NCBI RefSeq assembly: GCF_029439465.1
Contig: NZ_JAROAV010000024.1
Location: forward strand, 1-64,000
Direction: 5' to 3'
DNA length: 64,000 nucleotides
DNA from: Luteipulveratus flavus
GTDB lineage: Bacteria > Actinomycetota > Actinomycetes > Actinomycetales > Dermatophilaceae
The position numbers and the translations under genes were made by a program. Under the pieces are notes generated by a model. It was not told the origin of the DNA. It was given only the letters and a program-made list of their open reading frames with translations, and made no database searches. This document shows positions 41,701 through 50,382 of this stretch, in pieces (position 1 is the first letter of the stretch; every line of letters begins with the position of its first letter).

Positions 41701-42146
41701 CGGGCCGCGGTGGTGGCCTTGGCGGCGGTCACGGACGGCCGGGTCGAGGCGACCGCGGCGGCGCCGGGACGGGCCTCGGTCGTGTCGCGGATGGTGCCCG
41801 TCTCGTCGGTGGTGACGATCGCCTCGCCGCCGACCACGGGCACGCCGCGGAAGCTGCGCTCGAGCAGGACGAAGTGACGTCCGCCTGATCCGAGCCGCTC
41901 CGAGGCGCGCACGTAGGACTCGTTCGGATGCTTCTTGCTCAGCGACGCGCCGCGGGCGTCCGCGGCGACGAGCGCGCGGGCGGGCGAGGGCGGGGTGGGC
42001 GTACTGCTCGCAGTCGCGAGTGCGGGGGTGGCCGCGGCGCCGTGGGGTGCGGCGTCGCTCACCGACGGCAGAGCGGGTGCGGCCAGGCCCACGAGGGAGC
42101 CTGCCATCACCACCCTCGCCAGTCGGCGGGTAGCTGGACTGGACAT
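38709..42146 (-). CDS. Secreted double metalloprotease: M4 thermolysin-like plus M28 aminopeptidase, Ig-like repeats and P-domain
   Basis: A 1145-residue secreted fusion. Order: signal peptide (1-32), FTP-type propeptide (about 50-200), M4 catalytic domain (215-530) with HEFGH (340-344), third ligand Glu364 and His426 at thermolysin spacing, Ig-like repeat (534-633), M28 aminopeptidase (645-920), second Ig-like repeat (924-1022) and C-terminal P-domain (1030-1145). M28 ligands His726, Asp738, Glu773, Asp801 and His888, plus catalytic Glu772, keep the spacing of Streptomyces griseus aminopeptidase. Both active sites look intact, so one polypeptide may combine endo- and exopeptidase activity. 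The ATG at 42144-42146 begins the signal peptide. Probably activated by the divergent LysR protein. Confidence 0.93.
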   Translation of the reverse strand: MSSPATRRLARVVMAGSLVGLAAPALPSVSDAAPHGAAATPALATASSTPTPPSPARALVAADARGASLSKKHPNESYVRASERLGSGGRHFVLLERSFRGVPVVGGEAIVTTDETGTIRDTTEARPGAAAVASTRPSVTAAKATTAARQQLDTVTSAKRPRLVVDATGATPRLAWEVFVEGTKKGKESRQHVFVDARQGGVIRTHDLVVDATGTGNHVGQVGFTTTGSSGSYSMKSTAAPGLQCGGQTGTVYTDSDDVWGNGSGTDLPTACVDAMYAGEQEYAMLKAWAGRNGIDGTGKAYPARVGLNQVNAVWNGSYGSFGHNQANSKQATSMDVVGHEFGHGIFQFSGGSASRNEAGGMNESTGDIYGAATEAYANNAKDTPDYEVGEMIDLVGQGPIRYMYDPSKVGDPNCVPQLTSSTEVHAGAGPQNHWFYLLAEGNNPGGGKPTSPICSGGPSSITGIGVQKATNIFTNGLQRKTSSWTHAKERVATLTAAKDLYPGSCTEFDAVKNAWLGVGVGTQTGEPTCTASPTSDFSVSLAPTSGSVTPGASTSATVATQTTSGTAQTVSLSASGLPSGASASFSPASVTTGSSSTMTVTTGSTTPAGTYQVTVSAAGSVTKTATYTLTVGSGGPGGSTPPDISLTNMQAHLQSLQDTATSNGGNRRAGSAGYTASTTYVENKLKAAGYTVTRQRCTTCTYPSDNLIADYPGGDAAKTYMFGAHLDSVSAGPGINDNGSGSVALLENALALAAAKPTMDGHVRFAWWTDEEQGLNGSKYYVNQLTSTQKSQLKAYYNFDMIASKNGGYFINHVTSAAAAPMKAYWDSLNLQPEENTEGAGRSDDYSFEQAGIATSGYAMGASARKTSAQASKWGGTANAAYDSCYHSACDSYPSNINTTGLDRSADGIAYTIWKQAVGTSTPTNDFSMSLSPSSGTVNAGSSATATVSTATTSGSAQTVTLSASGLPSGATATFNPASVTTGGSSTMTVATSATTPSGTYQVTVTAGGAVSHSATYSLTVNGSTPGGCTTKSFTNGTDYPIRDNATASSPVTSTCADTVTSVTAAYDIYHSCEEDFGVVLVAPDGRSYTLETASYGSCGTRDGFTTKTVPVTSVSAQGTWTLKVTDYYTGDTGTLYSFKLTLP
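39081..39377 (-). repeat. Ig-like repeat 2 inside the protease gene
   Basis: Encodes residues 924-1022 (PTNDFSMSLSPSSGTV onward). It closely matches repeat 1 at 40248-40547, including SASGLPSGA and STMTV blocks, so it arose by intragenic duplication. Confidence 0.85.
40248..40547 (-). repeat. Ig-like repeat 1 inside the protease gene
   Basis: Encodes residues 534-633 (PTSDFSVSLAPTSGSV onward), the spacer between the M4 and M28 domains. Homologous to the copy at 39081-39377. Confidence 0.85.
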
Positions 42147-42180
42147 GATGTGTGGTCCGCCTTCCAGGGGGAGTTGGTGG

Positions 42181-42234
42181 CCATAACCTCCCGGGACGGA
42201 ACGCTGCGCGGTAATCCCAGTTCGCCATAACCTC
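42181..42234 (+). promoter_or_regulatory. Direct repeats and promoter in the protease/LysR intergenic region
   Basis: CCATAACCTC occurs at 42181-42190 and 42225-42234, 44 bp apart. The second contains TAACCT (42228-42233), 7 nt before the LysR ATG, giving a leaderless start. The repeats may be LysR contact sites. Confidence 0.5.
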
Positions 42235-42240
42235 GGGCCT

Positions 42241-43236
42241 ATGCACCTCGACATCCGCCACCTGCGGGTGCTGCTGGAGGTCGCGCGGGCCGGCAGCGTG
42301 AGCGGCGCGGCGCAGGCGATGGGCGTCTCGCAGCCCTCCCTCAGCAGCCAGCTCGCCCGGATCGAGCGGGCCTTCGGTTATCTGCTCTTCGAGCGGGGCC
42401 CGTCCGGTGTGCGTCCCACACCCGCCGGGGAGCAGGTGCTGCAGCGGGCCGCGCGGATCGTCCACGACCTGGAGTCGCTGGTCGAGGACGCGCGCCCGCC
42501 CAGCCCCGACACGACCCTGCGCATCGGCGCGAACGCCGCGCCCTTCTTCGCCGACTTCCTGCTCGGCGTCGAGGAGGCGCTGCCGGACTACGAGATCGTC
42601 CCCGTCATCGACATCTCGAGCGTGGTGCTGACCGAGTACCTGCTCGCCGGCGACGTCGACGCGGCACTGATGGGTGTGCACCGCGGCTTCGACGACGCCT
42701 GCCCCACCGAGCTGCGCGAGCTGGTCGTGGTGGACTCCGAGCCGATGCTGGTCGCGATGTCGGCGAGCCACCGGCTCGCCGGCGCGGACGAGGTCGGCCT
42801 CGGCGACCTCGGCGAGGAGGACTGGCTGCTGCCGCCCGGCAAGCCGGACGGGACGATGGCCGCCGTGCTGGACGCGTTCGCGCAGGCCGGCATCGCGCCG
42901 TCCTCGCGGCTGGGCAGCCGCGCGGTGCCGGACTACTGGCCCTACATCGCCGCCGGGCACGCGGTCTCGATCGTGCTGCCGACCGCCCTGCCCGCGGACG
43001 ACGCGACGGTCAAGCCGTTGCGCGGCTCACCGGTGGTCGGGCGACGGGTGCTGCGCTGGGACCCGCGCCGGCTGGACGTCGAGACCGCGGTGATCTGTGC
43101 CAACACCGCGCGGGCCGCCTACCTGTCCCAGCTGGCCGCCACGGCCGTCACTCAGCCGTGGTGGGACGCCCAGCCGCAGCATCGACCGATCGTGGCGCCC
43201 GCACGACCACGGGAGACCCGAACCTCTCCGCCCTGA
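42241..43236 (+). CDS. LysR-family transcriptional regulator
   Basis: A 331-residue LTTR: N-terminal winged HTH (HLRVLLEVARAGSVSGAAQAMGVSQPSLSSQLARIERAFG) and an effector-binding domain (LRIGANAAPFF onward). It is divergent from the secreted protease with 94 bp between starts. In Streptomyces, LysR proteins activate adjacent divergent neutral-protease genes, so the same is inferred here. The ATG is at 42241 with a -10 box 7 nt upstream and no Shine-Dalgarno sequence. Confidence 0.92.
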   Translation: MHLDIRHLRVLLEVARAGSVSGAAQAMGVSQPSLSSQLARIERAFGYLLFERGPSGVRPTPAGEQVLQRAARIVHDLESLVEDARPPSPDTTLRIGANAAPFFADFLLGVEEALPDYEIVPVIDISSVVLTEYLLAGDVDAALMGVHRGFDDACPTELRELVVVDSEPMLVAMSASHRLAGADEVGLGDLGEEDWLLPPGKPDGTMAAVLDAFAQAGIAPSSRLGSRAVPDYWPYIAAGHAVSIVLPTALPADDATVKPLRGSPVVGRRVLRWDPRRLDVETAVICANTARAAYLSQLAATAVTQPWWDAQPQHRPIVAPARPRETRTSPP

Positions 43237-43273
43237 GGCGCACGACGCGCCTGAGCTCACCGACGGTCGGGTC

Positions 43274-44086
43274 TCAGGGGCGTTCGGCGGTCGCCCACAT
43301 GGCGACGGCGCTCGCGGCCGCGACGTTCAGCGAGTCCACTCCCCCGGCCATCGGGATCCGGACCACCAGGTCGCACGCGGCGACGGTGCGCTGCGACAGT
43401 CCGTCACCCTCGGCGCCGAGGACCAGCGCGAGACGCTCCGGAGCCCGAGTCTCCAGCTCCCTCAACGAGATCGAGCGGTCGTCGAGCGCGAGTGCGGCCA
43501 CGGTCCAGCCGTGCTCGCGCAGCTCCGCGACGGACCCGGGCCAGGGGTCCACCCGCGTCCACGGCACCTGGAAGACCGTGCCCATCGACACGCGTACGGC
43601 CCGTCGGTACAGCGGGTCGGCGCACCGTGGCGTGACCAGCACCGCGTCGTACCCCAGCGCCGCCGCGGAGCGGAACACCGCACCCACGTTGGTGTGGTCG
43701 ACGATGTCCTCCAGCACCACCACGCGCCGCGCGTCCCGGAGCAGGTCGGCGGGCGGAACGAGCGTCGGTCGGTGCATCGACGCCAGCGCTCCGCGGTGCA
43801 GGTGGAACCCGGTCATCGCCTCGATGACCGACGCCTCGGCGACGTACACCGGCACGCCGTCGGCCTCGACCTGCTCGACGACGTCGGAGAGGTCGCTCAG
43901 CCAGCGCTGGCCCATCAGCAGCGACCGCGGCCGGTGCCCGGCGGCGAGCGCGCGGCGGATGACCTTCTCGCTCTCGGCGAGGTACAGGCCCTCCCGCGGC
44001 TCGAGCACCCGGCGCAGCGCCACGTCGGTCAGGGCGAAGTAGTCGCGGACGCGCTCGTCGGTGGGGTCGTCGATCGTGATGGGCAC
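43274..44086 (-). CDS. SpoU/TrmH-family RNA 2'-O-methyltransferase
   Basis: A 270-residue SPOUT methyltransferase with an N-terminal substrate-binding domain (YLAESEKVIRRALAAG) and the three SpoU motifs: HTNVGAVFRSAAALG, LALVLGAEGDGLS and RIPMAGGVDSLNVAAASAV. The target is tRNA or 23S rRNA; the exact site is not readable. The GTG start at 44084-44086 has TACGCT (44093-44098) 6 nt upstream. Confidence 0.92.
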   Translation of the reverse strand: MPITIDDPTDERVRDYFALTDVALRRVLEPREGLYLAESEKVIRRALAAGHRPRSLLMGQRWLSDLSDVVEQVEADGVPVYVAEASVIEAMTGFHLHRGALASMHRPTLVPPADLLRDARRVVVLEDIVDHTNVGAVFRSAAALGYDAVLVTPRCADPLYRRAVRVSMGTVFQVPWTRVDPWPGSVAELREHGWTVAALALDDRSISLRELETRAPERLALVLGAEGDGLSQRTVAACDLVVRIPMAGGVDSLNVAAASAVAMWATAERP

Positions 44087-44131
44087 CGGCTCAGCGTAGG
44101 GAGCCGGGCACCCGACCGACGGGTGAGGGCG

Positions 44132-44905
44132 TCAGCCCAGCACTAAGTTCACGATCGCCGCGACGCCGACCACGACGATGAAGCAGCGCAGCACCCACGG
44201 CGGCAGCCGGCGCCCGAGGCGAGCGCCGATGACCCCGCCGACCAGCGCACCCAGGGCGATGAGCCCGGCCACGGCCCAGTCGATCTTGTCCGTCGCGACC
44301 ACGACGAACGTGAGAGCCGCGACGGCGTTGACGACGGTGCCGAGCACGTTCTTGATGCCGTTGATCCGCTGGAGCGGGTCGGTGAGCAGGACGCTCATGA
44401 TGCCCATCAGCAGCACGCCCTGGGCCGCCCCGAAGTAGCCGCCGTAGACCCCCGCCAGCAGGATCCCCACCGGGAGGGCGACACGACGCCACAGCGGGAC
44501 CTGGTCCCCAGCGTCGTGGTGGGCGGCCGCCGCACGTCGCTGGAGCCACGGCCCGAGAACGACCAGCAGGATGCCGATCCCGATCAGCACCGGCACGATC
44601 GCGTCGAACGCCGACGCCGGCAGCACGATGAGCAGCAGCGCGCCGATCACCGCGCCCACGAACGACATCGGCGCGAGCCGCCGCAGCAGGTCGCCCGAGC
44701 CGCGCAGCTCCTTGCGGTACCCCCAGGTGCCCGTCACGCCGCCGGCCACCAGACCGAGCGTGTTGGAGACGTTTGCCACCACCGCGGGGTAGCCGAAGGC
44801 CAGCAGCATCGGGAACGTCACCAGGGTCCCGGAGCCGACGATCGTGTTGATGGTGCCCGCAGCCGTACCGGCCAGCAGGATCAGGACTACCTCGGGCCAG
44901 GACAC
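44132..44905 (-). CDS. TauE/SafE-family membrane transporter
   Basis: A 257-residue protein with about eight membrane helices: VGSGTLVTFPMLLAFGYPAVVANVSNTLGLV in the first half and YGGYFGAAQGVLLMGIMSVLL in the second. These are the two duplicated family motifs. Members export sulfite, sulfoacetate or other anions; the substrate is unknown. The GTG is at 44903-44905 with TACGGT (44912-44917) 6 nt upstream. Confidence 0.88.
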   Translation of the reverse strand: MSWPEVVLILLAGTAAGTINTIVGSGTLVTFPMLLAFGYPAVVANVSNTLGLVAGGVTGTWGYRKELRGSGDLLRRLAPMSFVGAVIGALLLIVLPASAFDAIVPVLIGIGILLVVLGPWLQRRAAAAHHDAGDQVPLWRRVALPVGILLAGVYGGYFGAAQGVLLMGIMSVLLTDPLQRINGIKNVLGTVVNAVAALTFVVVATDKIDWAVAGLIALGALVGGVIGARLGRRLPPWVLRCFIVVVGVAAIVNLVLG

Positions 44906-44948
44906 CGCGTCACCGTACCCACCACGGCTGCGACGTCACGCGGTCGTC

Positions 44949-45731
44949 TCAGCGGGCGCGGGCGCTCCAGCGCTCGCCGTGGCGGTCCAGCGTCAGCGGC
45001 ATGCCGAACGTCGCCGAGAGGTTCGCCTCGGTGAGAGCCAGCTCCAGCGGGCCGGCCGCGACGACCTTGCCCTCGCGCAGCATCAGCACGTCGGTGAAGC
45101 CGGGCGGGATCTCCTCGACGTGGTGGGTGACCAGCACCATCGCCGGCGCGGCGACGTCCTGCGCGAGCATCCCGAGCCGGGCGACGAGGTCCTCGCGGCC
45201 GCCCAGGTCGAGACCGGCAGCCGGCTCGTCGAGCAGCATCAGCTCCGGGTCGGTCATCAGCGCCCGGGCGATCTGCACCCGCTTGCGCTCACCCTCGCTC
45301 AGCGTTCCGAACCGACGCTGCGCCAGGTGGCCCGCCCCGAGGGCGCCGAGCAGCTCGCCGGCCCGGTCGTGGTCCAAGGAGTCGTACGCCTCACGCCATC
45401 GGCCGACGACGCCGTACGACGCGGTGACCACGACGTCACCGACGCGCTCGTCGGACGGGATGCGCTCGGCGATCGCCGCGGACGCCAGACCGATCCGGGG
45501 GCGCAGCTCGAACACGTCGACGGCGCCGAGCACCTCCGAGAGCACCCCGGCGACGCCCGTGGTGGGGTGCATGCGACCCGAGGCGACCTGCAGGAGCGTG
45601 GTCTTACCGGCGCCGTTGGGGCCCAGCACGACCCAGCGCTCGCCCTCCTCGACCTCCCAGGTGACGTCGTCCAGCAGACGCTGCCCGCCCCGGACGACAC
45701 TGACACCGGCGAGGGCGAGGACGTCACTCAT
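44949..45731 (-). CDS. Orphan ABC transporter ATP-binding protein
   Basis: A 260-residue ATPase: Walker A GPNGAGKTT, signature LSEGERKRVQIARAL, Walker B LMLLDEPAAGLD, and a double-His switch THH. No permease gene is adjacent, so it may pair with one elsewhere or act outside transport. The ATG is at 45729-45731 with TAGGGT (45739-45744) 7 nt upstream. Confidence 0.86.
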   Translation of the reverse strand: MSDVLALAGVSVVRGGQRLLDDVTWEVEEGERWVVLGPNGAGKTTLLQVASGRMHPTTGVAGVLSEVLGAVDVFELRPRIGLASAAIAERIPSDERVGDVVVTASYGVVGRWREAYDSLDHDRAGELLGALGAGHLAQRRFGTLSEGERKRVQIARALMTDPELMLLDEPAAGLDLGGREDLVARLGMLAQDVAAPAMVLVTHHVEEIPPGFTDVLMLREGKVVAAGPLELALTEANLSATFGMPLTLDRHGERWSARAR

Positions 45732-45827
45732 GCCCCAGACCCTAGGGCACCTACGATGGCGGGTTGTCGCCGATCCCGGCACCCGCGCGGGGTTCGGCGA
45801 GACCGCCACGAGAGGAGGCCCAGGACG

Positions 45828-46589
45828 ATGTCGACCCTGCCCGCGAGTGTGCGGCTGTCGCTGTGGGTGACGGCGGCGTACGCCGGTCACCTCGACCTCG
45901 ACGACGCGCTCACGCACGCGCTGCCGGACGTCGACCACGTCACCGGGGCGGCCGACCGGCTCCGGCTGTGGCAGGACCTCGGCGAGCGCGTCCTGTGCGT
46001 CGCGCTCCCCCGGCCGGGTCAGCTCGCGACCCTCCCGCGCGGCAATCCGGAGCTGATCGGCGCCGCGACCGACGCGGGCGAGTGCGTGTTCGTCCCGGCC
46101 ATCGGCGGCGCCCTCGTACCCGTCATCGAGGAGTTCGGTCCCGAGGGTGACACCGGTACGCAGGTGACGTGGTCCGCGTACGACGCCGACCCCGTCCCGG
46201 CGCACCTGCTGGAAGCGATGGACGAGTCGGAGATCGAGCGCACGCTGCGCGAGCACCTGGTCGATGCGACCCAGGAGCTGGACGCGCTGGACGCCAAGCC
46301 GTGGGCGGGATCACCGCTGCGGGCGATGGCGGACGAGCGCACCGCGATGCGCGAGTGGGGTCTGCCGCCAGGGCTGCCGGGACGGGCGCTGCGGATCATC
46401 CAGCTGGCGGGGACGGTCGCGGCCGCGTGCGACTTCGCGCTCGAGCACTCCCAGATCCACGACGCCACGACCGACGCCCGCCGGCACCGGCTGCTGCTGG
46501 ACCTCCTCGGGGGTGCCGAGACCGCCCTGGCGCACGCCACCACCGCCGCGGCGCAGAGCCTCGCCGGCCTGCGCCGGACGAGGTCCTGA
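45828..46589 (+). CDS. Conserved actinobacterial hypothetical protein
   Basis: A 253-residue soluble protein that I do not assign to a known family. It has a mixed alpha/beta N-terminal half (SVRLSLWVTAAYAGHLDLDDAL, VLCVALPRPGQL) and a helical C-terminal half (GRALRIIQLAGTVAAACDFAL). No membrane segment or signal peptide. The ATG at 45828 follows AGAGGAGG at 9 nt. It diverges from the ABC ATPase and converges with glgM. Confidence 0.75.
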   Translation: MSTLPASVRLSLWVTAAYAGHLDLDDALTHALPDVDHVTGAADRLRLWQDLGERVLCVALPRPGQLATLPRGNPELIGAATDAGECVFVPAIGGALVPVIEEFGPEGDTGTQVTWSAYDADPVPAHLLEAMDESEIERTLREHLVDATQELDALDAKPWAGSPLRAMADERTAMREWGLPPGLPGRALRIIQLAGTVAAACDFALEHSQIHDATTDARRHRLLLDLLGGAETALAHATTAAAQSLAGLRRTRS

Positions 46590-46595
46590 CGCCGG

Positions 46596-47813
46596 TCAGC
46601 CGGTGAGCACCTGGTCGTAGACGGCTCTGGTCCGGTCCGCGACGGCGTCCCAGCCGAACGCCTCGACCGCACGTCGGCGGCCGGCGCGCCCGCGGCGACG
46701 CGCCTCCTGCGGGTCCGACACCGCCTCGGTCAGCGCCGCCGCCATGTCGTCGACGAACCGGTCCGGGTCCACGGGGGTGCCCGTGCCGTCGCTCACCTGC
46801 TCGATGGGGACCAGCCAGCCCGTCGGCTCGTCGCCATCGGCCGCGGAGTCGACGACGACCTCGGGGATGCCGCCGGTGGCCGTCGCGACGACCGCCGCCT
46901 CGCACGCCATCGCCTCCAGGTTGACGATGCCGAGCGGCTCGTACACCGACGGGCACACGAAGACCGTTGCGGCGGAGAGGAGTGCGACGACGTCGGTACG
47001 CGGCAGCATCTCGGCGATCCAGGTGACGCCCTCGCGGGTCCGGGACAGCTCGGCGATGAGCGACTCCACCTCGGCCTGGATCTCGGCGGTGTCCGGGGCG
47101 CCGGCGCACAGCACGACCTGCACCTCCGGCGGCAGCCTGCGCGCTGCCCGCAGCAGGTACGGCAGGCCCTTCTGCCGGGTGATCCGGCCGACGAACAGCA
47201 CGCTCGGGCGGTCGGGGTCCAGCCCGTGCCGGCGGGCGGTGTCGCGGCCGGCCGGTGTATCGTCGCGGGCCCAGGCTGCCGCGTCGATGCCGTTGTGGAC
47301 GACGTGGACCCGCGCCGGGTCGATCGAGGGATAGCTGCGGAGGACGTCCGCACGCATGCCCGCCGACACCGCGATGACCGCGGCCGCCGCCTCGTACGCG
47401 GTCCGCTCGACGAACGAGGACACCTGGTAGCCGCCGCCCAGCTGCTCGGCCTTCCACGGCCGCAGCGGCTCCAGGCTGTGCGCGGTCACCACGTGCGGGA
47501 CGCCGTGCAGCAGCGCGGCGAGGTGGCCGGCCGTGTTGGCGTACCAGGTGTGGGAGTGGACCAGGTCGGCCCCGCCGCAGTCCTGGGCGATGCGCAGGTC
47601 GACGCCGAGCGTGCGCAGGGCCGGGTTCGCCCCGGCGAGCTCCGGGAGGTCGTCGTACCCGTGCGTGCCGGGCTCCTGCTGCGGGGTCCCGAACGCCCTG
47701 ACCTGGGCGTCCACGTCCGCGGCGCGCAGGGCCCGGACGAGCTCGGTGACGTGCACACCAGCGCCGCCGTAGACGTTCGGGGGGTACTCCTTGGTCAGCA
47801 CGTCCACTCTCAC
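46596..47813 (-). CDS. glgM: Actinobacterial glycogen synthase GlgA/GlgM (GT4)
   Basis: A 405-residue GT-B enzyme: TKEYPPNVYGGAGVHV near the N-terminus, VHSHTWY, FVGRITRQKGL and the donor motif VCPSVYEPLGIVNLEAMACE. Enzymes of this type in actinobacteria (mycobacterial Rv1212c) use ADP-glucose and may make maltose 1-phosphate for GlgE rather than act as classical glycogen synthase. The symbol reflects that branch, but activity is inferred. It is divergent from glgC. The GTG is at 47811-47813 with TACGGT 7 nt upstream. Confidence 0.9.
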   Translation of the reverse strand: MRVDVLTKEYPPNVYGGAGVHVTELVRALRAADVDAQVRAFGTPQQEPGTHGYDDLPELAGANPALRTLGVDLRIAQDCGGADLVHSHTWYANTAGHLAALLHGVPHVVTAHSLEPLRPWKAEQLGGGYQVSSFVERTAYEAAAAVIAVSAGMRADVLRSYPSIDPARVHVVHNGIDAAAWARDDTPAGRDTARRHGLDPDRPSVLFVGRITRQKGLPYLLRAARRLPPEVQVVLCAGAPDTAEIQAEVESLIAELSRTREGVTWIAEMLPRTDVVALLSAATVFVCPSVYEPLGIVNLEAMACEAAVVATATGGIPEVVVDSAADGDEPTGWLVPIEQVSDGTGTPVDPDRFVDDMAAALTEAVSDPQEARRRGRAGRRRAVEAFGWDAVADRTRAVYDQVLTG

Positions 47814-47820
47814 GCGATCG

Positions 47821-47864
47821 ACCGTACCCGCGCGCCGTCACGCGTGGACGCGAGCGCCTAAGGT
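47821..47864. promoter_or_regulatory. Divergent leaderless promoters of glgM and glgC
   Basis: Minus-strand TACGGT (47826-47821) is 7 nt before the glgM GTG; plus-strand TAAGGT (47859-47864) is 6 nt before the glgC ATG. Both -10 elements fall within 44 bp, so the -35 regions must interleave. Confidence 0.6.
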
Positions 47865-47870
47865 CGGGGC

Positions 47871-49121
47871 ATGGTGGCAGGCGGCGGTCCACGGGTTCTC
47901 GCGATCGTGCTGGCCGGAGGTGAGGGCAAGCGGCTGATGCCGCTGACCGCCGACCGAGCCAAACCGGCGGTGCCGTTCGGCGGCATCTACCGCCTGATCG
48001 ACTTCGCCCTGTCCAACCTCGCCAACAGCGGCTACCTGCGCATGGTCGTGCTGACCCAGTACAAGTCGCACAGCCTGGACCGGCACATCAGCACCACCTG
48101 GCGGATGTCGACCATGCTCGGCAACTACGTCACTCCCGTGCCGGCCCAGCAGCGGGTCGGCAAGCAGTGGTTCGCGGGCTCGGCAGACGCGATCTTCCAG
48201 AGCCTCAACCTGATCCACGACGACAAGCCGGACATCGTGGTGGTCGTCGGCGCCGACCACGTCTACCGGATGGACTTCGAGTGCATGGTCCGCCAGCACC
48301 AGGAGAGCGGCGCCGCGGTGACGGTCGCCGCGATCCGGCAACCGATCGACCAGTCCGACCAGTTCGGCGTCATCGAGGTGGACCCGACGACGAAGGGCCG
48401 CATCGCCGCCTTCCGGGAGAAGCCCTCCGATCCCGAGGGGCTGCCGGACAGCCCGCAGGAGATCCTCGCCTCGATGGGCAACTACGTGTTCTCCGTCGAC
48501 GCGCTCGTGGACGCCGTCACCCAGGACGCCGCCCGCGAGGAGTCCGCGCACGACATGGGTGGCGACATCGTGCCGTGGTTCGTGGACCGGGGGCAGGCGT
48601 ACGTCTACGACTTCAAGGACAACGTCACCCCGGGAGCCACCGACCGCGACCGCGGGTACTGGCGTGACGTCGGCACCATCGACTCCTTCTACGAGTCGCA
48701 CATGGACCTGGTGTCCATCCACCCCGTCTTCAACCTCTACAACTACGACTGGCCGCTGATGACCAGCTACGGGCCCTACCCGCCGGCCAAGTTCGTCACC
48801 GGAGCCTCCCAGCGTCGCGGCGTGGCGCTGAACTCCATCGTCTCGCCGGGCTGCATCGTCAGCGGCGCCGTGGTCGAGGACTCCGTCCTCAGCCCTGCGG
48901 TGAAGGTCCACAGCTTCGCCCGGGTCAGCGGCTCGGTGCTGATGGGCGGCGTCGAGGTCGGGCGCAGCGCGATCATCCGGCGGGCGATCCTGGACAAGGA
49001 CGTCCGGGTGCCGCCGGGCGTCAGCATCGGGGTGGACCCCGAGCACGACCGGGCGCGGGGGTTCACCGTGACCGACTCGGGCATCACCGTGATCGGCAAG
49101 GGCACCGTCGTCACCGAGTAG
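47871..49121 (+). CDS. glgC: Glucose-1-phosphate adenylyltransferase
   Basis: A 416-residue ADP-glucose pyrophosphorylase. Motifs: [26 protein letters not shown] (substrate and allosteric site), [11 protein letters not shown], and a C-terminal left-handed beta-helix of hexapeptides. It makes ADP-glucose for the divergent glgM product. The ATG is at 47871 and is probably leaderless. Confidence 0.96.
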   Translation: MVAGGGPRVLAIVLAGGEGKRLMPLTADRAKPAVPFGGIYRLIDFALSNLANSGYLRMVVLTQYKSHSLDRHISTTWRMSTMLGNYVTPVPAQQRVGKQWFAGSADAIFQSLNLIHDDKPDIVVVVGADHVYRMDFECMVRQHQESGAAVTVAAIRQPIDQSDQFGVIEVDPTTKGRIAAFREKPSDPEGLPDSPQEILASMGNYVFSVDALVDAVTQDAAREESAHDMGGDIVPWFVDRGQAYVYDFKDNVTPGATDRDRGYWRDVGTIDSFYESHMDLVSIHPVFNLYNYDWPLMTSYGPYPPAKFVTGASQRRGVALNSIVSPGCIVSGAVVEDSVLSPAVKVHSFARVSGSVLMGGVEVGRSAIIRRAILDKDVRVPPGVSIGVDPEHDRARGFTVTDSGITVIGKGTVVTE

Positions 49122-49143
49122 GCGGCGCGACATCATCGGTGCC

Positions 49144-50340
49144 ATGACGTCGACCCGCGCCACCCTCCTGGTCACCCTCACGGGATCCGACCGAGCCGGG
49201 GTCACGAGCACCGTCTTCGCCGCCCTCGCGCCGTACGACACCGAGGTCCTGGACGTCGAGCAGACCGTGGTCCGCGGCCGCCTCACGCTGGCGCTGCTCC
49301 TGGCCCCCGGCGACGCCGCGGCCGAGGTCGAACGGCTGCTGTGCCGTACGGCGCAGGACCTCGGCCTGGACGCCTCCGTCGTCCCCGGCGAGGGTGACAA
49401 CCGGTCGCGTCGCCGCGGGCGCGCCTCCGTGGTGGTGCTCGCCGCGCCGCTGCGAGCCACCGCCGTCGCCGCCGTCACCCGGGCCGTCGCCGCCCACGGC
49501 GCGAACATCGACCGGGTCCGCCGCCTGTCGCGCGACCCCGTGACGACCCTGGAGATCGACCTCTCCGGCGCGGACGTGCCGGCGCTGCGACGAGACCTCG
49601 CCCTGGTCGCCACCGCTCAGGGCGTCGACATCGCGGTCGCACCCGGCGGCCTCGCCCGCCGGGGACGGCGCCTGGTCGTGATGGACGTGGACAGCACGCT
49701 CATCCAGGACGAGGTCATCGAGCTGCTCGCCTCGCACGCCGGACGAGAGGCGGAGGTCGCCGACGTCACCGCGGCCGCCATGCGCGGCGAGCTCGACTTC
49801 GCCCAGAGCCTGCACCAGCGGGTGGCCGCGCTGGCGGGCCTGCCCGTGGAGGTGCTGGAGTCCGTGCGCGACGCCGTACGCCTCACCCCCGGCGCCCGGA
49901 CCCTGGTACGCACCTTCAAGCGGCTCGGCTACACCGTGGCGGTCGTCTCCGGCGGGTTCATCGAGATCGTGGCGCCGCTGGCGCAGGAGCTGGGCATCGA
50001 CCACGCGCACGCCAACCGGCTGGAGATCGTGGACGGGCGGCTCACCGGACGGGTGACCGGCACCGTGGTGGACCGCGCGGAGAAGGCGGCCGCGCTGCGC
50101 CGGTTCGCCGCGCAGGAGGGGCTGCCGATGTCCCGCACGGTCGCGATCGGCGACGGGGCGAACGACCTGGACATGCTCTCGGTAGCGGGCCTCGGCGTCG
50201 CGTTCAACGCCAAGCCCGTGGTGCAGCAGCAGGCGGACGCGACCGTCAACGTCCCGTACCTCGACACCGTCCTCTTCATGCTCGGGATCTCCCGCGAGGA
50301 GGTCGAGGAGGCCGACCGGCTGGACCACGCCGACGGATGA
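49144..50340 (+). CDS. serB: Phosphoserine phosphatase with N-terminal ACT domains
   Basis: A 398-residue protein. Two ACT-like regulatory segments (about residues 5-75 and 95-165) precede a HAD phosphatase with nucleophile VMDVDSTLIQDE (Asp181, Asp183), VVSGGF and GDGANDLDML. It converts phosphoserine to serine and is likely feedback-controlled through the ACT domains, as in mycobacterial SerB2. The ATG is at 49144; CATCAT lies 7 nt upstream, so a leaderless start is possible. Confidence 0.94.
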   Translation: MTSTRATLLVTLTGSDRAGVTSTVFAALAPYDTEVLDVEQTVVRGRLTLALLLAPGDAAAEVERLLCRTAQDLGLDASVVPGEGDNRSRRRGRASVVVLAAPLRATAVAAVTRAVAAHGANIDRVRRLSRDPVTTLEIDLSGADVPALRRDLALVATAQGVDIAVAPGGLARRGRRLVVMDVDSTLIQDEVIELLASHAGREAEVADVTAAAMRGELDFAQSLHQRVAALAGLPVEVLESVRDAVRLTPGARTLVRTFKRLGYTVAVVSGGFIEIVAPLAQELGIDHAHANRLEIVDGRLTGRVTGTVVDRAEKAAALRRFAAQEGLPMSRTVAIGDGANDLDMLSVAGLGVAFNAKPVVQQQADATVNVPYLDTVLFMLGISREEVEEADRLDHADG

Positions 50341-50382
50341 GCGGCCGCGGCGGCTGCCGGTGGTCGGTCCTACTATCGCTGC

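Noticed and set aside
38619-41888. A long open frame (over 1000 codons) antisense to the M4-M28 protease
   Set aside because: It is rich in Arg, Gly, Asp and Val without any recognisable domain, and mirrors a gene with a signal peptide and intact active sites. Long antisense frames are expected at this GC content.
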